Assembly: GCA_963664595.2 (NCBI GenBank)
Contig: CAXXOK010000002.1
Location: 62,001 to 126,000 of the forward strand
Direction: 5' to 3'
DNA: 64,000 nucleotides
From: CAXXOK01 sp963664595
GTDB taxonomy: Bacteria > Bacillota > Clostridia > Christensenellales > Aristaeellaceae
Below the pieces are notes generated by a model that saw only the letters and a program-made list of their open reading frames with translations, had not been told where the DNA came from and did no database searches. Within the stretch, counting starts at the first letter, position 1; the number at the start of each line of letters is the position of its first letter. Both the position numbers and the translations under genes were made by a program. This document shows positions 34,304 through 43,559 of the stretch, one piece after another.

Positions 34304-35062
34304 TTACCAAATCTCAATATCGGCTTCTCTGAATTCCTTTTTGGCCGCTTCAGACAGCTCGGAATCCGATACTACGATATCCACTTCATCCGGCTTTGCA
34401 AAGGTAAACGTACTGGAAATGCCCACTTTCCTGGAATCCATCAGAGCCACTACTTTTTCGGACTTGCGGATTACCGCCCGCTTCAGTTCGGAGTCTTCCT
34501 CCGAACCGCAGGTAAACCCGCGTCCCTGTATATATCCCGTCACGCCCAGAAAAGCGGTTTGAAAGCTGATGTTGTCCAAAAAAGTCAGGCTTCGTGAACC
34601 GTTTACGCTCAAACTGGAAGGGTTAATCCTTCCTCCGACCATATATACCTGTGTTTCGGACAGCCGCGACAGCTCCAGCGCGCAGCTGATACCGCATGTA
34701 AACACAAGGTATCTTCCATCGGGAAATACCTTGGCAAATTCTGTGGTTGTTGATCCGGAATCCATAAAAACCGAGGTATTGTCTTTCACCAGCTGGATAG
34801 CCTTCTGGGCAATCAGCTTTTTGGCTTCCGCGTTCCTGGTGGAACGCTTATTATACAAATCATCAGTGCCGATCACAACATCCACGGATTTTGCGCCGCC
34901 GTGAATCCGTATGATCTGTTTCATACGGTCCAGATATTCAAGGTCTCTCCGCAGCGTCATTTCCGAAATCTGGGGAAAGGATTCCTTCATGGTTGAAAAA
35001 CTGATTGATCCCATTTTATTGATCAATTCAATCAAAAGATTCTGCCGCATCTTCTTATTCAT
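34304..35062 (-). CDS. DeoR-family transcriptional regulator
   Basis: The product is 252 aa from the ATG at 35062; a TTG five codons earlier lacks a better ribosome site. The N-terminal helix-turn-helix (ISFSTMKESFPQISEMTLRR) is slightly unusual in spacing but keeps the DLEYLDRMKQIIRIHGGA wing. The C-terminal half is the sugar-phosphate-sensing DeoRC domain, with MDSGSTTTEFAKVFP and LGVTGYIQGRGFTCGSE. It probably represses the adjacent pfkB-dehydrogenase operon, and perhaps the G1P dehydrogenase gene, through the direct-repeat operator. Confidence 0.9.
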   Translation of the reverse strand: MNKKMRQNLLIELINKMGSISFSTMKESFPQISEMTLRRDLEYLDRMKQIIRIHGGAKSVDVVIGTDDLYNKRSTRNAEAKKLIAQKAIQLVKDNTSVFMDSGSTTTEFAKVFPDGRYLVFTCGISCALELSRLSETQVYMVGGRINPSSLSVNGSRSLTFLDNISFQTAFLGVTGYIQGRGFTCGSEEDSELKRAVIRKSEKVVALMDSRKVGISSTFTFAKPDEVDIVVSDSELSEAAKKEFREADIEIW

Positions 35063-35097
35063 GCAACGATCACCCAACTTTTCTATGATCCGCAGTC

Positions 35098-35127
35098 ATT
35101 ATACCATGTGTATGCGTGTAAGCACAA
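35098..35127 (-). promoter_or_regulatory. Promoter of the DeoR-type gene at 34304
   Basis: On the minus strand an extended -10, TGGTATAAT (TATAAT at 35098-35103 on +), lies 18 bases from a weak -35, TTGTGC. Confidence 0.55.
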
Positions 35128-35143
35128 ACCGAGAAAGACCGAA

Positions 35144-35185
35144 TGCTAACCGTTTCCGCTGTATAGACAGCGGAATCCATTAGCA
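35144..35185. terminator. Stem-loop between mgtC-like and deoR-like genes
   Basis: The outer stem TGCTAA/TTAGCA and the inner stem TTCCGCTG/CAGCGGAA flank a symmetrical 4x4 internal loop (CCGT/TCCA); the hairpin loop is TATAGA. It sits 120 bases after the MgtC-like stop codon on the minus strand. There is no T-run, so a terminator role is uncertain. Its architecture matches the hairpin at 59798-59837. Confidence 0.45.
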
Positions 35186-35303
35186 CACATCAGGGGAAAC
35201 GGACCCTATGGTATTCATGAACATTTTCCGTTGAACGCGCCAATTCTACCGTCGTTTATGAACGGCTCCCTTTCCCCCGGCCGCACCTGTTTCAGCCATG
35301 CGA

Positions 35304-36035
35304 TCATGTGTTGCGCGTCCGCACGATCTGTATATCTTCATTTTCAGACAAGTACTTGACGATGTCCGTATAGGACATCGTTGAGGGCAGATGCAGCGTA
35401 TACAAGTTGGTATAACTGTTCATTTCAATCTTATTGCTGTCATGAAACTGCTCTACATGGAAATCGACATCCAGTATTTTGATATGCTTGCTCTCAAAAT
35501 ACTGGTTGATGTATTCAAGGGTCGCGGTTCTGTTGATAAAGCGCACCTCGACTCTTTTCACGGAGTTGACACGGATAATTTTCTGGAACAACGTCAGGAT
35601 CGTTATGATAAGAAGACAGCATACGATGGCAATCCAATAATATCCAAAGCCGACCATCAAGCCGAGGCATGCCACGTTCCACAGGCTTGCCGCCGTTGTG
35701 AGTCCGGCGATTTTCTTCTGTGAAATGAAAATCGTTCCCGCGCCGAGAAAGCCGATGCCGCTGATCACCTGTGCGGAAAGACGCGTCAGCGTATACGTGG
35801 CGGTGTCCACGTTCAAACTGCTGGCATTCGACAGGATCAAACATTCGAGCAGGGCAATCATTGCCGCGCCCAGGCAAACCAAAATGTGCGTTCGCATTCC
35901 GGCCGGGCGGTTTCTATATTCTCTCTCTACGCCGATGGCTCCGCCAATCAGGACTGCCGCCAGCATCCGGACGCCGATTTCCATCCATGGCATACCCGGA
36001 TGCAACATGGATTCGATGGACAAAGCAGACAACAT
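35304..36035 (-). CDS. MgtC/SapB-family membrane protein
   Basis: The 243-aa protein has four to five hydrophobic helices and the MgtC core: AVLIGGAIGVEREYRNRPAGMRTHILVC is typical in its first part (IGVEREYRNRPAGMRTH), followed by ISGIGFLGAGTIF. A ~90-residue soluble C-terminal domain follows, as in longer family members. MgtC-type proteins act in magnesium homeostasis and phosphate or ATP balance. It follows the metallo-beta-lactamase gene by 59 bases in the same direction and may be co-transcribed. Confidence 0.92.
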   Translation of the reverse strand: MLSALSIESMLHPGMPWMEIGVRMLAAVLIGGAIGVEREYRNRPAGMRTHILVCLGAAMIALLECLILSNASSLNVDTATYTLTRLSAQVISGIGFLGAGTIFISQKKIAGLTTAASLWNVACLGLMVGFGYYWIAIVCCLLIITILTLFQKIIRVNSVKRVEVRFINRTATLEYINQYFESKHIKILDVDFHVEQFHDSNKIEMNSYTNLYTLHLPSTMSYTDIVKYLSENEDIQIVRTRNT

Positions 36036-36094
36036 ATCTGTTCACTCACTTCTTTGATTATGTCTTCCCCTGGCTGTAAAACCGTTCGGCCGGG

Positions 36095-37027
36095 TTACTG
36101 CTTTGTCTGTGTACCCCACGCCATTTCGGTAAGCGTCTGGTACGCTCCGTCTCCTTGTGTAGATATCTTGACGGCTCCATGATACCGCGTATGGAAAATA
36201 AGCGATCCGGCTTTTTGATATTGCTGGTAAATCCGCATATCCTCCATCGTATCGGCCGTAATAACGGTAATCTGGGGCGATACCGCATCCCGAAACGGTT
36301 TGGAGTTGGACGTACGGTCTCCGTGATGGTTTGCCTTCAGCACATCACAGTTCAGACCGTCGCCATACCATTGCACAATATCCCACTCGGCGCCGATATA
36401 CAGATCCCCGCAGAACAACAGGGTGGATTCCCCGTACGTAAATTTAAGCACAAGGGAATGGTTGTTCACATAGGGCACGCTGTTTTCCGAAAAATCATAC
36501 ACCGGCAAAACATCCTTTTCCGGCCAAAGCACGTCCACCATAACGTCCTCGCCGAAAGCAAACGCTTCTCCTGCGGCCATTTGCGTATACCCCAGTCCCT
36601 GCCGATCAATCTCCTCCATGATCGCATTGACGCGGGAATCCGGGTATACCCGATAGCTGGTGATAACCTGCCCGACCTCAAAAGCCTTCATCACAGCCAA
36701 AAACCCGCCGATATGGTCGGCATGCGGATGAGACTCCACCAGATAGTCTATCCGGGTAATGCCCAGCGCCTGCAGCGCCGCAATCACCTGATCCCCGCAG
36801 TCATCACACCCTGCATCAATCAACATCACTTTTCCGTCAGGGGAGGTTAGGATGGTGGAATCCCCGGACTTTTTACCGGCGGCGGTTGATAACGATAAAA
36901 ACCTGGCGGTCAGTTTGCCGGAATCCGCGCTTGCATCAAAGACCTCCTGATACCGGTCCTGTGCGAAACCTGCCGACAGAGCGCAAAGCAGCCACAGGCA
37001 CAACGCGATCCCTATCCCCTTTTTCAT
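36095..37027 (-). CDS. Secreted metallo-beta-lactamase-fold hydrolase (ComEC/Rec2 C-terminal type)
   Basis: The 310-aa protein has a signal peptide (GIALCLWLLCALSAGFAQ). It has the metal-binding motif ESHPHADHIGG near residue 100 and further ligands in LIDAGCDDCGD, LLFCGDLY and ANHHGDRTS. This is the hydrolase found alone or at the C-terminus of ComEC, thought to cut nucleic acids or phosphodiesters. Being exported and next to phosphate-related genes, it could act on extracellular phosphodiesters; the substrate is unproven. Confidence 0.88.
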   Translation of the reverse strand: MKKGIGIALCLWLLCALSAGFAQDRYQEVFDASADSGKLTARFLSLSTAAGKKSGDSTILTSPDGKVMLIDAGCDDCGDQVIAALQALGITRIDYLVESHPHADHIGGFLAVMKAFEVGQVITSYRVYPDSRVNAIMEEIDRQGLGYTQMAAGEAFAFGEDVMVDVLWPEKDVLPVYDFSENSVPYVNNHSLVLKFTYGESTLLFCGDLYIGAEWDIVQWYGDGLNCDVLKANHHGDRTSNSKPFRDAVSPQITVITADTMEDMRIYQQYQKAGSLIFHTRYHGAVKISTQGDGAYQTLTEMAWGTQTKQ

Positions 37028-37121
37028 AATCCTTCCCCGCCTCTTCTTCTGTGGTTCTTATGGCTTGTACAGCAGGCAGCCTGCACGGGCATGTGATCGT
37101 TCATGGATAACAATCAGGATA

Positions 37122-38414
37122 TCAGCGAAGTATTTCATGCAGCGGGCTTCCGTCTGTGTTCTCCATCGTGAGTCCCAGGATTTTGGCAATCGTCGGCGCC
37201 TCGTCCACCAGCCGGGCGTGCTTCACAACCGCGCCAGCGCGGATATCCGGGCCAAAGGCAAACAACGTCGGCTGCGGACCCTTGTCGGGATGATGGCCGT
37301 GCGTGGCGTTTCCATAACGGTAGTCCGACAAGTCCTTGGGCCGAAGAACCGGTTTGACCCAATCGTTATTAAAAGCGGTATAGCCGTCCGTTTCCAAAAC
37401 AAAGCTGAAGCCTCCTGCCAGATGCTCTTCCCGCTGCACTTCCTCGGCTGTATACACGCGGCTGATACCATAAATACCGTCGCCGCAAAGCCGGTTCAGC
37501 ACCGCATAGGTACGCTCGTATGCGGCCGTGTCCGCAGGATTTTTTAAGTAGACCTGCGCCGACAGGCCGCTGGATTTGCAAAAGGCGGTGTAATCCGTAA
37601 TGTTTCCAACGTCGTCCACCTCAAGGAGTCCGTTTTCGTGAAAGATAGCGTTCATCGCAAGCGCGCGCACAATGTTGAGCTGCCCATGGTCGCTGACCAT
37701 GATAAAATCGGTATCATCGTAAATGCCCGCATCGCGGGTCGCCTTGATCAGCGTACCCATCCAATCATCCACCTCGTGCAGCCCATGGGTAACCAGATCG
37801 GAAAACACGCCGCTCTTGTGCCGGTAGTCATCAATGTTCGCGGGGTGGATCATCAGCAGATTCGGCTTGAACTCACGCACGATGGCGCTTGCGCAGCTGA
37901 AGATGAAATCATCGCAGTAGGGATGCGTGCGGCTGATCAGCCGATGTATGTTGGGGTCCACAACCTTTTCCATCACTTCCGGGCTGCTCCCCGAATGGGC
38001 AAAGCAATCGCGCAGCGATTCCTGCTCGCTTTGGGGCCAATATTCGTTCACCAGATAATCAATGTGGGGATGATTGCCGGTAACGGGCCAAAAAACAGAA
38101 GCTGTTGTCAGTCCCGCTTCCTTTGCCGCGTCAAAAAGGTCCCGCCCTTTGATATCCTTCCGGAAAAAGTGCCAGACCGAGGCCAGCGTCAGGATCTCCG
38201 GCGTTTCATTGTTCACAATACCGTGTTTATCCGGGTATAACCCCGTCATCATTGTAGTATGACAGGGATAGGTTATGGACGGATATATTGAGCGCACCCG
38301 CTCCACGATTGCAGTTCGGTCCCACACACGGGCAAAATTCGGCAGCCTTTTCAGTGTTTCCAAGTCCTCATACACCAGAGCGTCGTTTGACAGTACGATT
38401 ACGTGCTTACCCAT
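37122..38414 (-). CDS. Alkaline-phosphatase-superfamily phosphodiesterase (NPP-like)
   Basis: The product is 430 aa from the ATG preceded by AGGGAGA. Motifs of the nucleotide pyrophosphatase/phosphodiesterase family are visible: VLSNDALVYED with the first metal aspartate, the nucleophile threonine in PSITYPCHTTMMTGLYPDKHG, a metal pair in DFIMVSDHGQ and the late histidine in THGHHPDKG. No signal peptide is seen, so it is cytoplasmic. Likely substrates are phosphodiesters or phosphonates taken up by the neighbouring transporter. Repeat R3 lies just upstream. Confidence 0.9.
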   Translation of the reverse strand: MGKHVIVLSNDALVYEDLETLKRLPNFARVWDRTAIVERVRSIYPSITYPCHTTMMTGLYPDKHGIVNNETPEILTLASVWHFFRKDIKGRDLFDAAKEAGLTTASVFWPVTGNHPHIDYLVNEYWPQSEQESLRDCFAHSGSSPEVMEKVVDPNIHRLISRTHPYCDDFIFSCASAIVREFKPNLLMIHPANIDDYRHKSGVFSDLVTHGLHEVDDWMGTLIKATRDAGIYDDTDFIMVSDHGQLNIVRALAMNAIFHENGLLEVDDVGNITDYTAFCKSSGLSAQVYLKNPADTAAYERTYAVLNRLCGDGIYGISRVYTAEEVQREEHLAGGFSFVLETDGYTAFNNDWVKPVLRPKDLSDYRYGNATHGHHPDKGPQPTLFAFGPDIRAGAVVKHARLVDEAPTIAKILGLTMENTDGSPLHEILR

Positions 38415-38444
38415 AGATATTCTCCCTACATTTTTCTTTGCACC

Positions 38445-38608
38445 AGGCAAACGCTGTATAAAGCGCTTGTGCGATGGCACATTAGATTTTTGCTGGGTCA
38501 GGCTCGCGGAACCCGAAGTAGTAGCAGCGATACGTCAAGGGTTCTGCGAGCCTGACCCGGCGCAAATATAACGCACCAGCGTGCAGGGGACTTACTCAGT
38601 GTTTACCT
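38445..38608 (+). repeat. ~160-bp palindromic repeat, copy R3
   Basis: This is the best-preserved copy. Nearly the whole element folds on itself: AGGCAAACGCTG at the left end pairs with CAGTGTTTACCT at the right end. The inner stem CAGGCTCGCGGAACCC (38499-38514) pairs with GGGTTCTGCGAGCCTG (38539-38554), with one mismatch. The loop is GAAGTAGTAGCAGCGATACG. It fills the gap between the G1P dehydrogenase gene and the phosphodiesterase gene. Confidence 0.86.
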
Positions 38609-38793
38609 AGCACCTGTTGATAAAACCGTGCAAGCGTTAACGATAAGAAAAAGCGGCACCGGCATAACGGCTCCAAGGAAAAATCACAGCGCCGCAGGTA
38701 AAAGCAACAGAGTTCTTATCCGTTACCCTTTATTCCCCCCGGTAAATCGTTTTGCCACAGGTGCAAAAACCATGTCAGGCAGAGCGCATACCG

Positions 38794-40107
38794 TTACGTA
38801 AGCGTTGCTGCGTAAGATTCAGCCAGCTCTTCCAGCAAGCCCATGTCCTGCAACAGCCAAAGCAAGGTGTAACGGTCCTTGAGTTCTTTTGCAAAAATGA
38901 TCGCGTTTTGAATCCCTTCCCTGGAATACGTCGTACTAAATTCCGAAAAATCCAGACCCAGTTCTTCGATCAGCCCAAGAACCGTTTGTTCACTCGGCAC
39001 ATCCGCCAATACGCTTTGTAAAATGGGCCACTGCTTTTGGATGCTGATTTGGCGCTGCAAGCGGGCATCGCCGTATACGCCCAGCTTTTCCTGCAGCGCA
39101 TCCAGCGATTGAGCCAGCGGGCCATACACCTTGCGCATATCCGCATCCCATTGCGTTTTGTTCAGCGGCTTATAGACAGCCCCAGCGTATCTCTGCAGCA
39201 ACAGGCGCCGCAAAGCGCAGGTCACCACCGTGCTGTATATCACGTCCACACCATGCGACAGATAGGGCTGCCTGTTGATAATGCCCGTCACCTCAAAGAA
39301 GTGGGACAGGTGATGCTCACTGCCGGAAGCGGGGCGGGAATTGCCGACATAGCTCATGCCAAAACCGATCGTTACCAAGGCCCGCATCAGCCTCTCGATA
39401 GCCTGTTCATCCCTGCGGTTAATCAAGCGTAAATCCCGGCGGCATATGTCTATCTGCTGCTGCACAAGGCCGTAAACCTCCGGGCAAAGCATTTCCCCGT
39501 TCACAATGTGGCTGATTTTCCAGTCGTTCAAGCATGAGATTTTACCAAGAATATCTCCGGCGCCCGAGCGCAGCATATGGATCGGCGCGTTTTTCAGGAC
39601 GCTTGTATCCGCTATGATCCAGCGGGGCACATGGGCGTTGTAGGTTACCTTCATTCCCTTGATGATCAAGGCGGCGCCGATGGAGGCAAAGCCATCCATT
39701 GACGGGGCCGTGGCCACAATCATATAGGGAATGCCCAGCTGATGGCTGACCCATTTGCACAGGTCGTTGATCACGCCTGCGCCTATGCCCACAATTGCTT
39801 TCACTTCCTGCTTAATTGCCTTGTGCAGCGCGTTGATGGCATCTTCGTTGGGTACCAGAATCTCCCTTTGCCTGAAGTGCATTGCACTGAGTGTGAAGTT
39901 ATTGCTTTCCAATATTTCTGTGACCCGTTTTGCGCAGGCATCCCATGTGTTGTCGTCATACACCAACAACACATCGGTAATATCGCCCAGTATGGCCGGT
40001 ATCGCCGATAGCGCGCCGTTTTCAATGACAACATCCTGAACATCGCAGGTATGCATACCGCCGCATATGCAATCTTCCAGTACAGGAGAAAAATCAAACT
40101 GCTTCAT
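38794..40107 (-). CDS. sn-Glycerol-1-phosphate dehydrogenase (AraM/EgsA type)
   Basis: The product is 437 aa from MKQFDFSP. It belongs to the iron/zinc-dependent dehydroquinate-synthase-like fold. The nucleotide-binding loop GIGAGVINDLCKW, the segment MIVATAPSMDGFASIGAAL and metal-binding histidines in GSEHHLSHFFE and LSHGVDV match G1P dehydrogenases such as Bacillus AraM, which reduce dihydroxyacetone phosphate to sn-glycerol-1-phosphate. A G3P dehydrogenase relative is encoded at 47470, so both stereoisomers could be handled here. It has its own promoter with the same operator as the pfkB operon. Confidence 0.9.
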   Translation of the reverse strand: MKQFDFSPVLEDCICGGMHTCDVQDVVIENGALSAIPAILGDITDVLLVYDDNTWDACAKRVTEILESNNFTLSAMHFRQREILVPNEDAINALHKAIKQEVKAIVGIGAGVINDLCKWVSHQLGIPYMIVATAPSMDGFASIGAALIIKGMKVTYNAHVPRWIIADTSVLKNAPIHMLRSGAGDILGKISCLNDWKISHIVNGEMLCPEVYGLVQQQIDICRRDLRLINRRDEQAIERLMRALVTIGFGMSYVGNSRPASGSEHHLSHFFEVTGIINRQPYLSHGVDVIYSTVVTCALRRLLLQRYAGAVYKPLNKTQWDADMRKVYGPLAQSLDALQEKLGVYGDARLQRQISIQKQWPILQSVLADVPSEQTVLGLIEELGLDFSEFSTTYSREGIQNAIIFAKELKDRYTLLWLLQDMGLLEELAESYAATLT

Positions 40108-40421
40108 TTTACACACCGCTTTACTATTTCAAGTCCTCGTTACGCTCACAAAGCGATTTTTGCTTGCAAGCAAATCGCCGTTTATCGATTTAGGAACGCC
40201 TGATAAATTACAAAAACGGATCATCCGGCTACGTGCAGCTTTACCGTATCCGCCGTACCTTTCACGTTGAATTGCGCCCCGCACACCGACAGGTAATCAT
40301 CTACGCCATTCCCTGCCGGCTTCCAGGCCGAGTACCGGCTCGATCCGGCGCTGAGTTTATCAGCCGTACCGCTGGCGTTTACCACTCCATCTTCCTCATT
40401 TCATCTTCATCGCCCCGTAAA

Positions 40422-40493
40422 TGTTTGTTATTATCACTTTTTTGTTATTATTTAACATATCAATGATCATAACATGACTATTATAAAAGTCAA
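40422..40493 (-). promoter_or_regulatory. Promoter and direct-repeat operator of the G1P dehydrogenase gene
   Basis: On the minus strand TTGACT and TATGAT (40466-40471 on +) are 16 bases apart, followed by a 37-base operator (40422-40458) with tandem AATAACAAA repeats spaced 17 bases. Sequence and spacing match the pfkB promoter at 33968-34039. The leader to the ATG at 40107 is long (~310 bases) and holds nothing else that I recognise. Confidence 0.76.
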
Positions 40494-40733
40494 CCGTTTT
40501 TCCGATAAATGCAGTACCCAGTTTCTGGGGATTCCGACCCTTGCCGCATACCCGATAATCGCAACGCATACCCTTTTCGTTTCTATTGCGTCCAATCCTG
40601 ACAACGGCATATCGTATCGGTTACCTGTCCCCAGCACCGCAGCGGTGTGTTTGGCAGAGTATAAGCCCACCGGTACAGGGGTAAAGCCAGCCGTCCCGTT
40701 TTCGCCGCTTCCTCATTCAAGCATGCAGTGCGC
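40494..40733. other. Intergenic region, no gene seen
   Basis: No gene or hairpin was recognised between the HAD phosphatase stop codon and the G1P dehydrogenase promoter. The T-rich end near 40490 belongs to the promoter. Confidence 0.4.
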
Positions 40734-41480
40734 TCATGAATCGATTGTGTGCTTTGGAAAAAGAATACGATTCGCCACTTCGGGAAACATCCGGTAATCG
40801 TCAATCGTCAAAAATGGAAAATCCGACTGGTAAACCGCTTCATCATTACCGCCAAGCCCGTAATCATCCCCGATATACAGTAGATTTTCGTGCAGCAGTT
40901 TTTCGTTGCGGCAAAACGTATCCAGCGCATAATACTTGTTGTAAGGGATTGGCGCCATATCAAAGGAGGAGCTTCCCCCCACAAAAACGGTGTATTCCGG
41001 AAACGCTTTTGCAACGTCTGCATACATTTTTCTGCGCACCGCCCGATCGGGGTCAAATGCCAGTTTGGCATCCAAAGCGGCGTCCGTGCCCAGCAGCGGA
41101 AAGGTAATACAGCCGGAATCGTGAAACTCTACGGACTCGCCCACATATTGATGAAATCCCAGTTTTTTTCGCAAAGCAGCTATTCTTTTCACCGCTTCCT
41201 CCCGGTCACCGGAAATGGAAATATCATACTGCATGTCGAGGGTTTTCGTTTCCGGATTATACGTACCGTATTGCATGCCGTAATTACCGATGATATCAAT
41301 CGGATATCGGTCCATCTGCATAAAGATCCGGTTGCACTGCCCCGCTCCCAGCATCAGCAGCCGGAACTTCTTCCCCAGTCTGTCCAAGGCCTGCCTGTTT
41401 TTTTCTTCCAGTTTTGTCTTATGTTGGGTCAATGTACCATCCAAATCTAAAGCCAGTACTTTCACCTGATAAATATCCAC
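40734..41480 (-). CDS. HAD-superfamily hydrolase (Cof/type IIB sugar phosphatase-like)
   Basis: The 248-aa protein starts MDIYQVKVLALDLDGTLT, with the DxDGT nucleophile motif. Later it has the second motif near LLMLGAGQ, and metal-binding acidic residues in YIGDDYGLGGND. The type IIB cap lies between. Such enzymes remove phosphate from sugar phosphates. It is transcribed from a GCGCC-type promoter shared with the transporter operon and divergently from the DeoR gene at 41674. Confidence 0.88.
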   Translation of the reverse strand: MDIYQVKVLALDLDGTLTQHKTKLEEKNRQALDRLGKKFRLLMLGAGQCNRIFMQMDRYPIDIIGNYGMQYGTYNPETKTLDMQYDISISGDREEAVKRIAALRKKLGFHQYVGESVEFHDSGCITFPLLGTDAALDAKLAFDPDRAVRRKMYADVAKAFPEYTVFVGGSSSFDMAPIPYNKYYALDTFCRNEKLLHENLLYIGDDYGLGGNDEAVYQSDFPFLTIDDYRMFPEVANRILFPKHTIDS

Positions 41481-41521
41481 AATGACGCCCCTTCCATGGA
41501 CAATGAAACATGATAGGTGTC

Positions 41522-41590
41522 ATTATAAAATTACAGCACAGCATAGTCAATTCTGGCGCTATTATTGAAATAAGATCAACTTCGATCACT
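41522..41590 (-). promoter_or_regulatory. Promoter and upstream operator of the HAD gene
   Basis: On the minus strand TTGACT and TATAAT (41522-41527 on +) are 17 bases apart. AATAGCGCCAGAA lies directly upstream, with TGATC/TTCAA half-sites further up. It is one of the four shared promoters. Confidence 0.75.
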
Positions 41591-41606
41591 ATTTTCCCGA
41601 TTTGTA

Positions 41607-41636
41607 TTGCATTTTCTCGTTTTCTGATGCTATAGT
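41607..41636 (+). promoter_or_regulatory. Promoter of the DeoR-type gene at 41674
   Basis: TTGCAT (41607-41612) and TATAGT (41631-41636) are 18 bases apart. It is divergent from the HAD promoter, with the shared operator region between them, which would allow autoregulation. Confidence 0.5.
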
Positions 41637-41673
41637 GTAGAAAAACAGAGTGATCGTTTATGAGGTGAATACA

Positions 41674-42420
41674 TTGCTGAAGGAAGCACGGTATCAGGAA
41701 ATCGCAAAGCTGCTGAATAAGGAACACAGCATGTCCGTTGAGGAAATAGGCCGTTCTCTTTACATCAGTTTGCCTACGGTCCGCCGCGATTTAAACGAAA
41801 TGCACAAGCTGGGTCTGGCGGTGCGCGTACATGGCGGCGCTTTGGCGGCAGACGACAGCAGTCTGGGGATCCCCGTTGATTTTCGAAACGCTATTCTCGC
41901 CAAAGAAAAGCGGCGGCTTGCGCAGCATGCCGCAACACTTGTGAAAAGCGGGGACGTTATTTTTATCGATGCTTCAACCACCGCTTTGCATATTGTGGAT
42001 TATCTGGAGAAGTATGAAAATATCCGCGTCATCACCAACAGCATTCAGGTAACGCTTCTGCTGCGGAAATATAACATCAAAACCTATTGCACGGGAGGTA
42101 TCCTCATTGAGTCGGCCCTTGCCTTTGGGGGCAGCTTTGCGCAGGAAATGGTTTCCCGCTTCAACATCAACATCTGCTTCTTTTCCACCTATGGCATCAG
42201 CGACAAAGGCTGGATCGTAGATTACGGGGAGCTTGAAACAGAAATGCGAAGGGATGTGATCGCGCATTCAAACACAAGCGTCTTTTTATGCGATCAATCC
42301 AAATTCTTCAGGGATTCGGTCTTTAATCTGGTGCCGCTGCGCAATGTCAATACGATTATCACAAATGCGCCGCTGCCTGCAGCATGGGATACCGGGTCCG
42401 CAAATTGCATCGTCGTATAA
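41674..42420 (+). CDS. DeoR/GlpR-family transcriptional regulator
   Basis: I place the start at the TTG at 41674 because GAGGTG lies six bases before it; a GTG at 41650 lies before that ribosome site. The product is then 248 aa. It has a winged helix-turn-helix (MSVEEIGRSLYISLPTVRRDL, DLNEMHKLGLAVRVHGGA) and a DeoRC sensor domain (VIFIDASTTALHIVDYL, ITNSIQVTLLL). GlpR-type members respond to glycerol or sugar phosphates. Its place between genes of the GCGCC-promoter set makes it the best candidate for their regulator. Confidence 0.9.
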   Translation: MLKEARYQEIAKLLNKEHSMSVEEIGRSLYISLPTVRRDLNEMHKLGLAVRVHGGALAADDSSLGIPVDFRNAILAKEKRRLAQHAATLVKSGDVIFIDASTTALHIVDYLEKYENIRVITNSIQVTLLLRKYNIKTYCTGGILIESALAFGGSFAQEMVSRFNINICFFSTYGISDKGWIVDYGELETEMRRDVIAHSNTSVFLCDQSKFFRDSVFNLVPLRNVNTIITNAPLPAAWDTGSANCIVV

Positions 42421-42492
42421 AATCCACAGATCTTCTTTTCCCGCTGCCCCTCTGACCCGCCAGCCTGAGAATACCGCAGAGCAATACCCGGC

Positions 42493-43335
42493 TCAGCAGC
42501 GTTCGGTATATCGGCGGATTTCGTTATACAGATCCTGTATCGTATCAAAACACGTCTTGAGATCGGTTTTGCCTAACCCGGAGAACACAGCTTCGATATC
42601 ATCCATAAAACGGTCCGGCCTATACGCCCCCTTCTGCATGCAGAGGCGCGCCGCACTGTTTTTTTCGTTGAGGACATACAACCTGTTGATGGCATACAGT
42701 ACCTGGATCAGGCAGTTTGCGCTGCGGTACAGAGAACCGGCAGCGTACAGAAGATCCCCTTTGGGAATAGCCTTTCGGCCGCACATCTGGGAAAACTCAC
42801 ATTCCTGCAAGAATTTCGTTATGGCGGCCCTGCGATAGGTTTCCGGAAAATCCGCCAGCAGGGCTTTGAGATCGGAAACACGGCTGTTATTGCTGTGCAA
42901 TATTTTGCAATATGCAATCTCGCCCATATAAATGGCGTTGACAAACCCAAACGGATGGCCGCACTGATAGTCGATGGTAATCTTCCCCTGCAAGCAGTCA
43001 CGGATGACGGCGTGCACCTTCCGCGTATCGCGGAAAAGTAAATCCACCGGCAGACCACGGACCTTCAGCCAGCCGCCGCCGTTTATCCAGGGCCCCCACT
43101 CGCCAAGGCCGGTGACCGCGTTTTCCCGGTGTTCATCATCAAGCGAAGCGCCGCATCTCTGGAGTGCGGCAACGTCAAACGATGATTCGTCATAATAAAT
43201 GCCTATATCGATATCGCTGTCTTTGCCCGCGGTTCCTGTAGCGCGGGAACCGCCCAGAACAATCGCGTCAATCCCCTGAATCCCGCAAAAAGCACGCACG
43301 ATTTCCGTCAGAATTTTCTCGACCGCCTGCACCAT
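42493..43335 (-). CDS. Nucleotidyltransferase-domain protein
   Basis: The product is 280 aa from the ATG with GAGGGGGA upstream. The N-terminal polymerase-beta-type nucleotidyltransferase core is clear: GGSRATGTAGKDSDIDIGIY, with the GS and DxD metal residues, and a third acidic strand near LPVDLLF. The C-terminal half is helical, as in the DUF4037/aminoglycoside-type transferases. The substrate could be a small molecule or a toxin-antitoxin partner, but no HEPN partner gene lies beside it. It is convergent with the DeoR gene. Confidence 0.82.
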   Translation of the reverse strand: MVQAVEKILTEIVRAFCGIQGIDAIVLGGSRATGTAGKDSDIDIGIYYDESSFDVAALQRCGASLDDEHRENAVTGLGEWGPWINGGGWLKVRGLPVDLLFRDTRKVHAVIRDCLQGKITIDYQCGHPFGFVNAIYMGEIAYCKILHSNNSRVSDLKALLADFPETYRRAAITKFLQECEFSQMCGRKAIPKGDLLYAAGSLYRSANCLIQVLYAINRLYVLNEKNSAARLCMQKGAYRPDRFMDDIEAVFSGLGKTDLKTCFDTIQDLYNEIRRYTERC

Positions 43336-43559
43336 TGCCAAGCTTCCCCCTCAACACAAGGCCTTTATACAGCAAAAGGGTCGTACAGTCCATCAAAGCG
43401 CCCGCTTCATGATATCCGTGGGTCTCAGCCCGCAATATCGCAAACCTGGCAAACGCATTCATCCACTTCCCTGTGCGGTATATCCGTTCCAGGCCGCGCA
43501 CGCTGGTCCTTTTTGCAATGTGCTAAACCACTGGTTGATTTCGGATTCCAGTCCCCTGC

